A stretch of 45,256 nucleotides of DNA. Origin: Arthrobacter sp. Leaf337 (GTDB lineage Bacteria > Actinomycetota > Actinomycetes > Actinomycetales > Micrococcaceae). Where the stretch lies: assembly GCF_001423745.1 (NCBI RefSeq), contig NZ_LMPC01000031.1, positions 146,814 through 192,069 on the forward strand, read 5' to 3'. Below the pieces are notes generated by a model. That model did no database searches. It saw only the letters and a program-made list of their open reading frames with translations, and was not told the origin of the DNA. The first letter of the stretch is position 1, and each line of letters starts with the position of its first letter. A program made the position numbers and the translations under genes. Positions 23,811-31,604 of the stretch are shown here, in pieces.

Positions 23811-25685
23811 ATGGAGGTCGCCCTGGGACTGTTGGTTCTCGTGGCGGTGGTCTGTGCCGGGAGCGCCCTGGGCCGGAAGCTCAACGTCTCGGTGCCGCTG
23901 CTGCTGGTGCTGGCCGGCGTCGCGGGGTCGTTCCTCCCCTTCGTTCCGCACATTGAACTGAATCCGGAACTGGTCCTCGTCGGGCTGTTGCCGCCGCTGC
24001 TGTACGCCGCCGCGCTGCGGACCTCGCTCTTTGATTTCGGCTCCAACCGCCGCGCCATCGGGCTGCTCTCGGTGGGCTATGTCATCTTCGGAACGCTCGC
24101 CGTGGGCTTCGTGGTGTGGTGGCTGTTTCCGGAGATCCCGCTGGCCGCCGCGATCGCGCTCGGCGCCGTCGTGGCGCCGCCTGATGCGGTGGCCGCGACG
24201 GCCATCGCACGGAAGGTGGGCATGCCGCGCCGGATTGTCACCATCCTCGAGGGTGAATCCCTGGTCAACGACGCCACGGCCCTGGTCTGCCTCCGTGCTG
24301 CCATCGCCGCCATCTCGGGGTCCGTGTCCGCCGCCGAGGTCGCGGGCGGATTCCTGCTCGCCGCCGGGGGCGGATTAGTGGTGGGCCTGGCCGCCGCCTA
24401 CGTGCTGACCGCACTCCGTAAAAGGATCCGGAACGTCGCGATCAACACTTCGACGTCGCTCGTTGCCCCGTTTGTCGCTTACCTTCCGGCTGAGGCGATA
24501 CACGCCTCCGGGGTGCTCGCCGTCGTCGTCACCGGGCTCGTGATGGGGACAAAGGCGCCGTCCATGCCCAACGGCGCCGCACGGCTGAGCCAGCGCAGTA
24601 ACTGGAACACGGTGCAGTTCCTGCTGGAAAACTCCGTATTCCTGCTGATCGGGCTGCAGGTCCGGACCATCATCGACGGCGTCCAGGACGACTCGCTTGG
24701 CGCCGGCCGGATCTGGGCCGGTTGCGCCGTGATCCTGCTGGCGGTGCTGGTGCTCCGGCCGGTGTGGGTGTTCCCGGCAACGTACCTGCCCCGGCTGATT
24801 CCGTCCGTGCGGCGGGCGGACCCCGCACCGCCCTGGCAGTTCGCCGCGATCGTGTCCTGGGCCGGGATGCGCGGGGTGGTGACGCTGGCCGCGGTGCTGG
24901 TGCTGCCCGCGGAACTGGAACACCGGTCCGTGCTGATACTCGCAGCGATGGTGGTGGTGGGCGGAACCCTGGCGCTGCAGGGTTTCACCTTGCCGGCGCT
25001 GGTCCGGTTGCTCCGCGTGCAGGGTCCGGACCAGCGCGAGGACGCCCTCAACGAGGCCTCTTTGATGCAGCTCGCCACCTCTGCCGGAGTGGCCCGCCTG
25101 CAGGAACTGCGCACCGACAACGACCCGCCGGAGGTCGTGGCGATGCTGAAGCGGCGGACCCAGGAGCGCGGGCTGGCGGCCTGGGAGCGGCTCGGCCGGC
25201 CCGCGTCGGAAGCAGCGACCCCCAGCCAGCGCTACGCCCAGCTGCGGCTTGCCATGCTGGAAGCTGAACGCGCGAAGGTGCTGGAGCTGCGTCGGGGCGG
25301 CGAGTACGCCCACGAGGTCCTCAGCGAAGTCCTGGACCGGCTGGACGTCGAGGAATCGATGCTCGACCTTTCCCTGAATGAACTGGACACTTCCGGCGAG
25401 GGCGGCGGGGAGGGCATCGCCAGGCCCGGCGGGGTGTGCGGTCACCTTGAATCCGCCCGCTCCCCCGCTGTGCCCCGCGACGCCTCCTGCGCGGACTGCG
25501 TCCGGGAAGGCACGACGACGGTGCACCTCAGGATGTGCCTGACCTGCGGAAACGTGGGGTGCTGCGATTCCTCCCCCGGGACGCACGCCTCCAGGCACTT
25601 CGAGGCGACCGGACATCCCGTCATGCGGAGCATCGAGCCGGGCGAGGACTGGCGCTGGTGCTACAAGGACGACCTGCTGGGGTAG
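23811..25685 (+). CDS. Na+/H+ antiporter with C-terminal UBP zinc finger
   Basis: A 624-residue protein. Residues 1-410 are a CPA1 (NhaP-like) exchanger with about 12 membrane segments; VAPPDAVAATAIARKVG (121-137) and EGESLVNDATALV (148-159, with Asn153-Asp154) form the ion path. Residues about 410-530 are a charged, largely helical cytoplasmic region. Residues 543-624 form a UBP-type zinc finger: Cys543, His545, Cys560, Cys563, Cys576, Cys579, Cys584, His592, His596 and His602 are well placed. In eukaryotes this finger binds the free C-terminal glycine of ubiquitin; its bacterial ligand is unknown. GAGAGA lies about 9 bases before the ATG. The gene stands alone; a role in pH or sodium balance is inferred. 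Confidence 0.92.
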   Translation: MEVALGLLVLVAVVCAGSALGRKLNVSVPLLLVLAGVAGSFLPFVPHIELNPELVLVGLLPPLLYAAALRTSLFDFGSNRRAIGLLSVGYVIFGTLAVGFVVWWLFPEIPLAAAIALGAVVAPPDAVAATAIARKVGMPRRIVTILEGESLVNDATALVCLRAAIAAISGSVSAAEVAGGFLLAAGGGLVVGLAAAYVLTALRKRIRNVAINTSTSLVAPFVAYLPAEAIHASGVLAVVVTGLVMGTKAPSMPNGAARLSQRSNWNTVQFLLENSVFLLIGLQVRTIIDGVQDDSLGAGRIWAGCAVILLAVLVLRPVWVFPATYLPRLIPSVRRADPAPPWQFAAIVSWAGMRGVVTLAAVLVLPAELEHRSVLILAAMVVVGGTLALQGFTLPALVRLLRVQGPDQREDALNEASLMQLATSAGVARLQELRTDNDPPEVVAMLKRRTQERGLAAWERLGRPASEAATPSQRYAQLRLAMLEAERAKVLELRRGGEYAHEVLSEVLDRLDVEESMLDLSLNELDTSGEGGGEGIARPGGVCGHLESARSPAVPRDASCADCVREGTTTVHLRMCLTCGNVGCCDSSPGTHASRHFEATGHPVMRSIEPGEDWRWCYKDDLLG

Positions 25686-25719
25686 CGGCCGGGGTCATCG
25701 TGGTGAACCCCAGCCAAAG

Positions 25720-25752
25720 GGCAAACACTCGGCAAACAACGGGGAAACAGGC
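25720..25752 (+). promoter_or_regulatory. Three 11-bp direct repeats, candidate Pho box
   Basis: GGCAAACACTC (25720-25730), GGCAAACAACG (25731-25741) and GGGAAACAGGC (25742-25752) are contiguous units with an exact 11-bp period, 48-80 bp before the PhoD start. PhoP-type regulators bind 11-bp direct repeats upstream of phosphatase genes in actinobacteria. The consensus here differs from the Streptomyces one, so this rests on period and context. Confidence 0.6.
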
Positions 25753-25799
25753 GCCCGGAAAGCCCAATCCGCTACTCGCGGGTAGGAATACTGGAAGGC

Positions 25800-27443
25800 A
25801 TGACTACCTTTACTCGTCGTCAAGTTCTGCGTTCAGCGGGAGTGGCCGCCGTGGCCGGAACCATGGCCACCAGCACTCCCGCGGGAGCGTTTTCAGCCTC
25901 CCAAAGCGGCGTCTTTGGCTACGGGGTCGCTTCAGGAGACCCTATGCCGGACAGTGTGCTGCTGTGGACCCGCGTGACCCCCACCCCGGAATCACTACCC
26001 GGCAGTGGTGCCGGCCCGGACGTTTCCGTCCGATGGGAAGTATCCGCCGATTCCGCGTTTACGAAAGTGGCGGCCCGGGGTACTGCCTCCACGGGCCCGG
26101 GCCGCGACCACACCGTCAAGGTCATTGCGGGCCGGCTCGCCCCCGGAACGAGCTACTGGTACCGGTTCATCTTCGGACAGGAGATCTCACCCGCTGGCCG
26201 CACCCGCACGGCACCGGCGGCAGGCGCCCCGGTGGACCGGCTGAAGTTCGGTGTCGTTTCCTGCGCCAACTGGCAGGCCGGCTATTTCTCCTCCTACCGC
26301 CACCTCGCAGCCCGCGGGGACCTCGACGCTGTGCTCCACCTCGGCGACTACCTCTACGAATACGGCCCGGGCGAATACCAGGCGCGCGACGTGCTGGTCC
26401 GTCCACACGAACCCGCGCACGAGATGACCCAACTGGCCCACTACCGCCGTCGCCACGCGCAGTACAAGACCGACACCGACCTGCAGGCCCTGCATGCCGC
26501 CGCGCCGTTCATCGTGACCTGGGACGACCATGAATCGGCCAACGACGCTTGGAAGAGCGGCGCCGAGAACCACACTGAGGGCGCCGAAGGGGCGTGGAGC
26601 GCGAGGTTTGCCGCGGCGCGCCAGGCCTACGCCGAATGGATGCCCGTGCGCTACGAACCGGGCGGCCAGATTTACCGCCGGCTGGACTTCGGCTCGCTGG
26701 CCAGCCTGTCCATGCTTGACCTCCGTTCCTACCGGGACCAGCAGGCGGCCAACGGCACGGATGCTGCGGTCACTGACCCCGCCCGCACGATCACCGGCGC
26801 CGCCCAGATGGACTGGCTGCTGGGCAACCTCAAGTCAACGGGCCCACAATGGAAGCTCGTGGGCAACCCGGTCATGATCGCACCCGTCCGGGTGCCCTCG
26901 ACCCTGAGCACGGCGGAACTGGCCGGGGTCCAGAAGCTGATGGGCGGGACGAGCATCAGCGGAGTGCCATACAACGTGGACCAGTGGGACGGTTACGAGG
27001 CCGACCGGAACCGCGTGGTCCGCCACCTGCGGGACAACGCCCTCAAGGACACGGTTTTCCTCACCGGAGACATCCACTCCGGCTGGGCCTGCGACATCCC
27101 CGCCGATCCGGCCAGCTACCCTGCCACCGGCGATTCCGTGGCCACGGAACTGGTGTGCACGTCCGTCACGAGCGACAACCTCGATGACATCCTGAACGTC
27201 CCGCCCCGGACCGGATCCGTCGCCGTGGAGAACGCCATCAAGGCGGCGAACCCGCACGTGAAATACCTTGATTTCGACTCACATGGCTATTCCGTCCTGG
27301 ACGTGACGGCCGCCGGAGTCCGGATGGACTGGTACGTCCTCGCCGAACGCACCTCCGCCAGCTCAGGATCCACGCTGTCCACATCGTTCAACGTCCAAGC
27401 CGGCACCGGCAAGGTCACGCCGGCACAGGGAGGACTCCAGTGA
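25800..27443 (+). CDS. phoD: Alkaline phosphatase D (PhoD), Tat-exported
   Basis: A 547-residue secreted phosphodiesterase/phosphomonoesterase that releases phosphate from organic esters. The N-terminus TRRQVLRSAGVAAVAG is a twin-arginine signal, cut near TPAGA. PhoD hallmarks follow: FGVVSCANWQAGYF, HLGDYLYEYGPGEY, TWDDHESANDAW and FLTGDIHSGWA, giving the Asp, Cys, Asn and His metal ligands. The family uses Ca2+ and Fe3+. Start ATG with GGAAGG close upstream. It overlaps the next phosphatase by 4 bases (GTGA). Candidate Pho-box repeats lie upstream, so it is likely induced by phosphate starvation. Confidence 0.95.
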   Translation: MTTFTRRQVLRSAGVAAVAGTMATSTPAGAFSASQSGVFGYGVASGDPMPDSVLLWTRVTPTPESLPGSGAGPDVSVRWEVSADSAFTKVAARGTASTGPGRDHTVKVIAGRLAPGTSYWYRFIFGQEISPAGRTRTAPAAGAPVDRLKFGVVSCANWQAGYFSSYRHLAARGDLDAVLHLGDYLYEYGPGEYQARDVLVRPHEPAHEMTQLAHYRRRHAQYKTDTDLQALHAAAPFIVTWDDHESANDAWKSGAENHTEGAEGAWSARFAAARQAYAEWMPVRYEPGGQIYRRLDFGSLASLSMLDLRSYRDQQAANGTDAAVTDPARTITGAAQMDWLLGNLKSTGPQWKLVGNPVMIAPVRVPSTLSTAELAGVQKLMGGTSISGVPYNVDQWDGYEADRNRVVRHLRDNALKDTVFLTGDIHSGWACDIPADPASYPATGDSVATELVCTSVTSDNLDDILNVPPRTGSVAVENAIKAANPHVKYLDFDSHGYSVLDVTAAGVRMDWYVLAERTSASSGSTLSTSFNVQAGTGKVTPAQGGLQ

Positions 27444-28741
27444 GCCAATCACCGCAGCAGCGTACGCCCGCCAGCAACATACCTTCGACGCCGGGACGAC
27501 GGCAGTTCCTGAAGTTCGCCGCTGCCGGAGGTGCCGCCGTCGTCCTTTCCTCCGCGCAAGGAACGGCGTGGGCAGCGCCGGCGGCGGGACGGACCCGGAG
27601 CTATGTGCTCGTGGTGGACGGCTGCCGCCCGGACGAGATCACTGCCACCCTGACTCCCAGGCTGGCTGGCCTGCGTGCAGCCAGCACCAACTTCCCGGCG
27701 GCGCGGTCCCTTCCGGTCATGGAGACCATTCCCAACCACGTGATGATGATGACGGGAGTGCGCCCGGAGCGTTCAGGCGTTCCGGCCAACGCGATCTTCG
27801 ACCGGGCCGAGGGCGTGGTCCGCGACCTCGACCGGTCCACGGACCTGCACTTCCCGACCCTCCTGGACCGTTTGCAGGAGCGCGGGCTCACCACCGGCTC
27901 GGTGCTGAGCAAGAAGTACCTCTACGGCATCTTCGGCACCCGCGCCAGCTACCGCTGGGAACCCCAGCCACTGCTGCCGGTCACCGGTCACGCGCCCGAC
28001 GCCGCCACGATGGACGCGCTGCTCGCGATGGTGGGCGGACCCGACCCGGACTTCGTCTTCACCAACCTCGGCGACATCGACCGCGTGGGGCACTCCGATC
28101 TCACGGGAACCACACTGCGGGCTGCACGTGAAGCTGCCCTCGCCGACACAGACGTGCAAGTGGGGCGTTTCATCGACCACCTCAAGAGCACCGGCAAGTG
28201 GGATACCAGCATGGTGATGGTCTTGGCGGACCACTCGATGGACTGGTCCATCCCCACGAACGTGGTTTCCGTCGACCTGATACTGCAGTCCCGGCCGGAG
28301 CTGCAGTCCAACATCACGATTGCACAAAACGGCGGAGCGGACCTGCTCTACTGGACCGGTCCCGAAGCCGAGCGCACGGATGGTTTGGCCGCCGTCGGGC
28401 AGCTGGTCGCGGCACATGATGGGGTTCTGTCAGTCAACAGGCCCGCGGACCTGCGTCTGGGGGTCGAGGCCGGCGACCTCGTGGCGTACTGCCGCGCAGG
28501 CTGGCGTTTCTCCGACCCGTATGTGGTTTCCAACCCCATCCCGGGAAACCACGGGCATCCCGCCACCGAGCCTATTCCCTTCTTCATCTCGGGCGGCAGC
28601 CCGCTGGTGGTCCCGGGAACGGTGTCCTCGGAGCCGGCGCGGACAGCTGACGTCGCACCGACGATCGGCACCATTTACGGCCTCAAGGCACCGGCTGGCG
28701 GGTACGACGGAACGTCGCGGTCCAGCGCCCTGAGGCTCTGA
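27440..28741 (+). CDS. NPP-like alkaline phosphatase/phosphodiesterase, Tat-exported
   Basis: A 433-residue enzyme of the type I phosphodiesterase/nucleotide pyrophosphatase group. GRRQFLKFAAAGGAAVVLSS is a Tat signal, with cleavage likely near TAWA. Metal site candidates appear in the expected order: VVDGCRPDE, VMETIPNHVMMMTG with the nucleophilic Thr, GDIDRVGHSD, LADHSMDW and GNHGHPA. LADHSMDW replaces the usual SDHG, and Ser replaces His in the HG motif, so substrate choice may differ. GTG start overlapping the PhoD stop means the two are cotranslated. It ends at a hairpin terminator. Confidence 0.88.
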   Translation: MSQSPQQRTPASNIPSTPGRRQFLKFAAAGGAAVVLSSAQGTAWAAPAAGRTRSYVLVVDGCRPDEITATLTPRLAGLRAASTNFPAARSLPVMETIPNHVMMMTGVRPERSGVPANAIFDRAEGVVRDLDRSTDLHFPTLLDRLQERGLTTGSVLSKKYLYGIFGTRASYRWEPQPLLPVTGHAPDAATMDALLAMVGGPDPDFVFTNLGDIDRVGHSDLTGTTLRAAREAALADTDVQVGRFIDHLKSTGKWDTSMVMVLADHSMDWSIPTNVVSVDLILQSRPELQSNITIAQNGGADLLYWTGPEAERTDGLAAVGQLVAAHDGVLSVNRPADLRLGVEAGDLVAYCRAGWRFSDPYVVSNPIPGNHGHPATEPIPFFISGGSPLVVPGTVSSEPARTADVAPTIGTIYGLKAPAGGYDGTSRSSALRL

Positions 28742-28758
28742 CCTCCTTGAGCGGACGA

Positions 28759-28790
28759 CGACGGCGGCACCCCAGTGAGTGCCGCCGTCG
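28759..28790. terminator. Hairpin terminator, related family copy
   Basis: CGACGGCGGCAC (28759-28770) pairs perfectly with GTGCCGCCGTCG (28779-28790) around an 8-base loop, then GGGCGCTTTCC. It is preceded by GCGGACGACG, so it carries a shifted version of the family core. It separates the convergent NPP-like and AEC transporter genes. Confidence 0.75.
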
Positions 28791-28811
28791 GGCGCTTTCC
28801 GGGTGTTGCGG

Positions 28812-29735
28812 TCAGCCGAACAGCCAGGCCGCTCCCAGGAGGAGCGGGACCGCCAGGACCGTGGTGAACACGGCCGTTGACTGCGCGATCCCCTGACCCG
28901 CGCCGTAGCGGACCGAGTAGAGGACCACATTTTGCCCGGTGGGAAGGATGGCGCAGGCCGTGACCACAAAGGTGCTGAACGCGTCGAGGTGGAAGACGAA
29001 TGCTGCCAACGCCCAGGCGAGTGCCGGTTGAATGGCGGATTTGAGGATCACCGCCACAGAGGTGGGAACACGGTCACTGAGCCCGGGCCGGACAGAGAGT
29101 CCGTGGAGCGACATGCCAAAGATGATCAGCATCAGCGGAACCGCCAACTGGGCCACCAGGGCCAAGGGATCCAGAACCAGGCTGGGCACTTCAACCCCCG
29201 CGGCGCTGACGATCACGCCAAGGATGGCCGCCACGGTTACCGGATTGCGGAACGGAATGGAGAGGATGCGCCAGATGGAAACGTGCTTCCCCGCCGGATC
29301 CGTGAGGTCCAGGACGGTCAGGGCTATGGGCGTCAGGATGGCCAGCTGGAACAGCATGATGGGCGTGACGTAGGTGGCGCTGCCGAGGATGTAGAGCGAC
29401 AACGGAACACCCAGGTTCGTGGAATTCACGATGCCCACGGACAGCGCACCGATGGTGGTGCGGCGGACACCCCAGCGGCCAATCGCACCCGCAACGGTGA
29501 ACACGAGCATGACGGCCACTGCCGTCACGACGGAGATCAGGCCCGTGCTGCTCAGGACGTCGGAAATGTGCCGGGACGCGATGGCGGAGAACATGAGGCA
29601 GGGCAGCCCCACCATGAAGGTCAGGGTGGACAGGACCTTGCTCCCCTGCGGGCCCAGCGCCTTGGTTCTGCCGAGGATGTAGCCGATGAGCAGCACCACG
29701 CTGACAACAAAGAAACCCTTGAGGACTCCGTCCAA
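28812..29735 (-). CDS. AEC-family transporter
   Basis: A 307-residue membrane protein with about ten hydrophobic segments, of the auxin efflux carrier/MdcF family. Recognised by FVVSVVLLIGYILGRTKALG at the N-terminus, GIVNSTNLGVPLSLYILG in the middle, and AILPTGQNVVLYSVRYGAG near the end. Members move malate, malonate or related acids, mostly by inference. The start is TTG with GAGGAAAG 5 bases upstream. It stands alone, divergent from the MOSC gene. Confidence 0.9.
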   Translation of the reverse strand: MDGVLKGFFVVSVVLLIGYILGRTKALGPQGSKVLSTLTFMVGLPCLMFSAIASRHISDVLSSTGLISVVTAVAVMLVFTVAGAIGRWGVRRTTIGALSVGIVNSTNLGVPLSLYILGSATYVTPIMLFQLAILTPIALTVLDLTDPAGKHVSIWRILSIPFRNPVTVAAILGVIVSAAGVEVPSLVLDPLALVAQLAVPLMLIIFGMSLHGLSVRPGLSDRVPTSVAVILKSAIQPALAWALAAFVFHLDAFSTFVVTACAILPTGQNVVLYSVRYGAGQGIAQSTAVFTTVLAVPLLLGAAWLFG

Positions 29736-29840
29736 ACCGCTTTCCTCAATCTTTTCTGCCGGAGGGCCGGCTGATGACGCAGGCTGACTGGGAACGGGTC
29801 AAGCCTATAGCGGCGGCCGTAACCGGCAGATTCTGCGGCG

Positions 29841-29853
29841 TAATCTTGAGGCA
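29841..29853 (+). promoter_or_regulatory. Candidate -10 box giving a leaderless MOSC transcript
   Basis: TAATCT (29841-29846) lies 6 bases before the ATG at 29853, which would put the transcript start on the ATG. The -35 region is weak. A GAGG one base before the ATG is too close to act as a normal ribosome site. Confidence 0.45.
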
Positions 29854-30425
29854 TGACGGCAAGCTACAGGTATAACGTGGAGGTAGAGCACCTGCTGGTG
29901 TCCCCGGCGCACGCCTACTTCGGCCGCGCCCGCGAGGGTGCGGCCGACGTTCCGACCACCGACGCCGAGCGGGTTGAACTGGTGGCGGGCAAGGGCATTG
30001 TGGGCGACCGTTTCTTCGGCAAGGCTGCGCATATGGATGCCGCCGTCACCCTGTTCGCCATCGAGGCGCTCGAAGCCATGGCCGCGGAGTTGGGGGCAGG
30101 CCCCTTTGACCCGCTGCTGACGCGGCGCAATGTGGTCCTCAGGGGTGCAGACCTGGCACCGTTGCTGGGCGGAGAATTTGCGCTCGAATCCCGCGGGGAC
30201 GTTGTTCGGTTGAAGGCCGGACGGCCCGCCCATCCCTGCGCCTGGATGGACCAGATGCTCGCGCCAGGCGCCCACAAGGCGATGCGCGGGCGGGGCGGGG
30301 TTCGCTGCCAGGTGCTGTCGGGCGGCATCCTGCACCGCGGCCCGGCAGTGCTGGTCAGCCCCGTTACCCTCGACCCCGGCAGCGCCGGCAGGCCGACGCT
30401 GCTCCGCCCGTCGCGGCTGCCTTAG
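29853..30425 (+). CDS. MOSC-domain protein
   Basis: A 190-residue single-domain protein of the MOSC superfamily (molybdenum cofactor sulfurase C-terminal type). RRNVVLRGADLAPLLGGEF, PAHPCAWMDQM and MRGRGGVRCQVLSGGILHRG are the expected segments, with Cys129 in the conserved sulfur-carrying position. Such proteins are thought to carry or transfer sulfur to a metal centre. No molybdenum enzyme lies nearby. The family in this form is normal in length. Confidence 0.9.
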   Translation: MTASYRYNVEVEHLLVSPAHAYFGRAREGAADVPTTDAERVELVAGKGIVGDRFFGKAAHMDAAVTLFAIEALEAMAAELGAGPFDPLLTRRNVVLRGADLAPLLGGEFALESRGDVVRLKAGRPAHPCAWMDQMLAPGAHKAMRGRGGVRCQVLSGGILHRGPAVLVSPVTLDPGSAGRPTLLRPSRLP

Positions 30426-30600
30426 CGCGACCTCGTGAGTGGTCACAACACGGTGGTCCCGCTGCGCGATGGGCAGGGGTGCGTCGGTCATGCACGGGTA
30501 CATGTCCTGCTTGACGACAGCGAAAACGTCCGTAGGGCGTCCCAAGGGCCGCCGTCGTCCTAGGCCCGGTTCACCACCGGCCCCGCACCCAGGACAACGG
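30426..30600. other. Intergenic stretch with a protein-like minus-strand segment
   Basis: On the minus strand, a TTG at 30545 opens a frame reading GRPTDVFAVVKQDMYPCMTD then APLPIAQRDHRVVTTHEVAL before running antisense into the MOSC gene. The intergenic part has protein-like composition but no stop or ribosome site, so it may be a gene remnant, a conserved RNA, or chance. At 30548-30561 there is another orphan arm (GCCGCCGTCGTCC) of the terminator family. Confidence 0.35.
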
Positions 30601-30638
30601 AAGCGGACGACGGCGGGAAGTCCCGTCGTCGTCCGCTT
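30601..30638. terminator. Hairpin terminator, GGACGACGGCGGGA family
   Basis: An 18-bp arm (30601-30618) pairs with 30621-30638 around a 2-base loop with one mismatch (a G-T pair in RNA). It is bounded by AAGC and GCTT. It lies between the convergent MOSC gene and the small ORF that ends the transporter operon. Confidence 0.85.
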
Positions 30639-30651
30639 GCCCTTGGTGCCG

Positions 30652-30804
30652 CTACGCTCTGTGATGTTCCGCAGCTGACCGCCCGGTCCCTCCGGTTCCG
30701 GCTTTGCCGGCCGGCTGGCCTTCGCCGGCGCCCTGACGCCGCGGCGCAGCCGGGTTGTTGATCCTGCCGGCCCGCGCTTCGGCCACGAGAAGTCTCTTCT
30801 TCAC
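30652..30804 (-). CDS. Tiny ORF coupled to the DUF1445 gene
   Basis: A 50-codon frame starting VKKRLLVAEARAGRINNPAA, with a Gly/Ala-rich, basic C-terminal half ending SAAEHHRA. Its GTG overlaps the stop of the DUF1445 gene by 4 bases (GTGA), the same coupling seen between the genes before it, and a terminator follows 13 bp later. I do not recognise a family. Overlap and position argue for translation; low complexity argues for caution. Confidence 0.5.
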   Translation of the reverse strand: MKKRLLVAEARAGRINNPAAPRRQGAGEGQPAGKAGTGGTGRSAAEHHRA

Positions 30805-31604
30805 GATGACGCTCCTGCGGGTTCCCGGTAGCGGCTTTCCGGAACATCGGTGATGAACATGTGCCCCGGCGTGTGGCTGATGGCAAAGGAGGGCCTGGAC
30901 GCCATCACGGCGCTCTGCGGTGTCACGCCGCAGGCCCAGAAGACCGGGACTTCGCCTGGCCGGATCTCCACCGCGTCACCGAAGTCGGGGCGGTTGATGT
31001 CAGCGATGCCAAGGTCTTCGGGGGACCCGATGTGAATCGGGCTGCCGTGGACCTTCGGTACTTCCGACGTCACCCTGATGGCGGTTTCGACCAGCCCGGG
31101 CGGCATCGGGCGCATGGACACCACCATCGGACCGTGAATCCGTCCTGCCGGAGTGCACTCAATGTTCGTGCGGTACATGGGCACGTTGCGGCCGGTTTCC
31201 GTGTGCCGCAGCGGGATGCCCTCACCAGCAAGCGCGGCCTCGAAGGTGAAGCTGCAGCCGATGAGGACGCCCACCATGTCGTCACGCCACACCGATGTTG
31301 CGTCAGTGACCTCGTCGGCAAGTTCGCCGTCCACCCACACGCGGTAGGAGGGGATGTCAGTGCGGATGTCTGATCCCGCGGCGAGGACGCTTTCGTAGCG
31401 TCCCGCCGGAATGATGTCGATAACGGGGCAAGCCTTGGGATTAAGCCGGCAGAACTCAATGAATTCGTCGGCGTAGTCGGCCGTCACCGCGATCAGGTTC
31501 GCCTGGGTGTAGCCGTCGCTCCATCCGGAGGTGGGCGTGACCAGGCCGTTGCGGAACTTCAGGCGCGCGTCGGAGGGTGCCATGAGTGCGGTGGCCTGGC
31601 TCAT
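30801..31604 (-). CDS. DUF1445 / D-glutamate cyclase-like protein
   Basis: A 267-residue protein of the DUF1445 (YcsI-like, putative hydro-lyase) family. FCRLNPKACPVIDI near residue 52, IGCSFTFEAALAGEGIPLRH, RNVPMYRTNIECTPAGRIHG, and FWACGVTPQSAVM are the family signatures, including the conserved cysteines. A mammalian relative interconverts D-glutamate and 5-oxo-D-proline; the bacterial role is inferred. It overlaps the upstream transporter by 4 bases (ATGA), so substrate uptake and conversion are coupled. Confidence 0.9.
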   Translation of the reverse strand: MSQATALMAPSDARLKFRNGLVTPTSGWSDGYTQANLIAVTADYADEFIEFCRLNPKACPVIDIIPAGRYESVLAAGSDIRTDIPSYRVWVDGELADEVTDATSVWRDDMVGVLIGCSFTFEAALAGEGIPLRHTETGRNVPMYRTNIECTPAGRIHGPMVVSMRPMPPGLVETAIRVTSEVPKVHGSPIHIGSPEDLGIADINRPDFGDAVEIRPGEVPVFWACGVTPQSAVMASRPSFAISHTPGHMFITDVPESRYREPAGASS

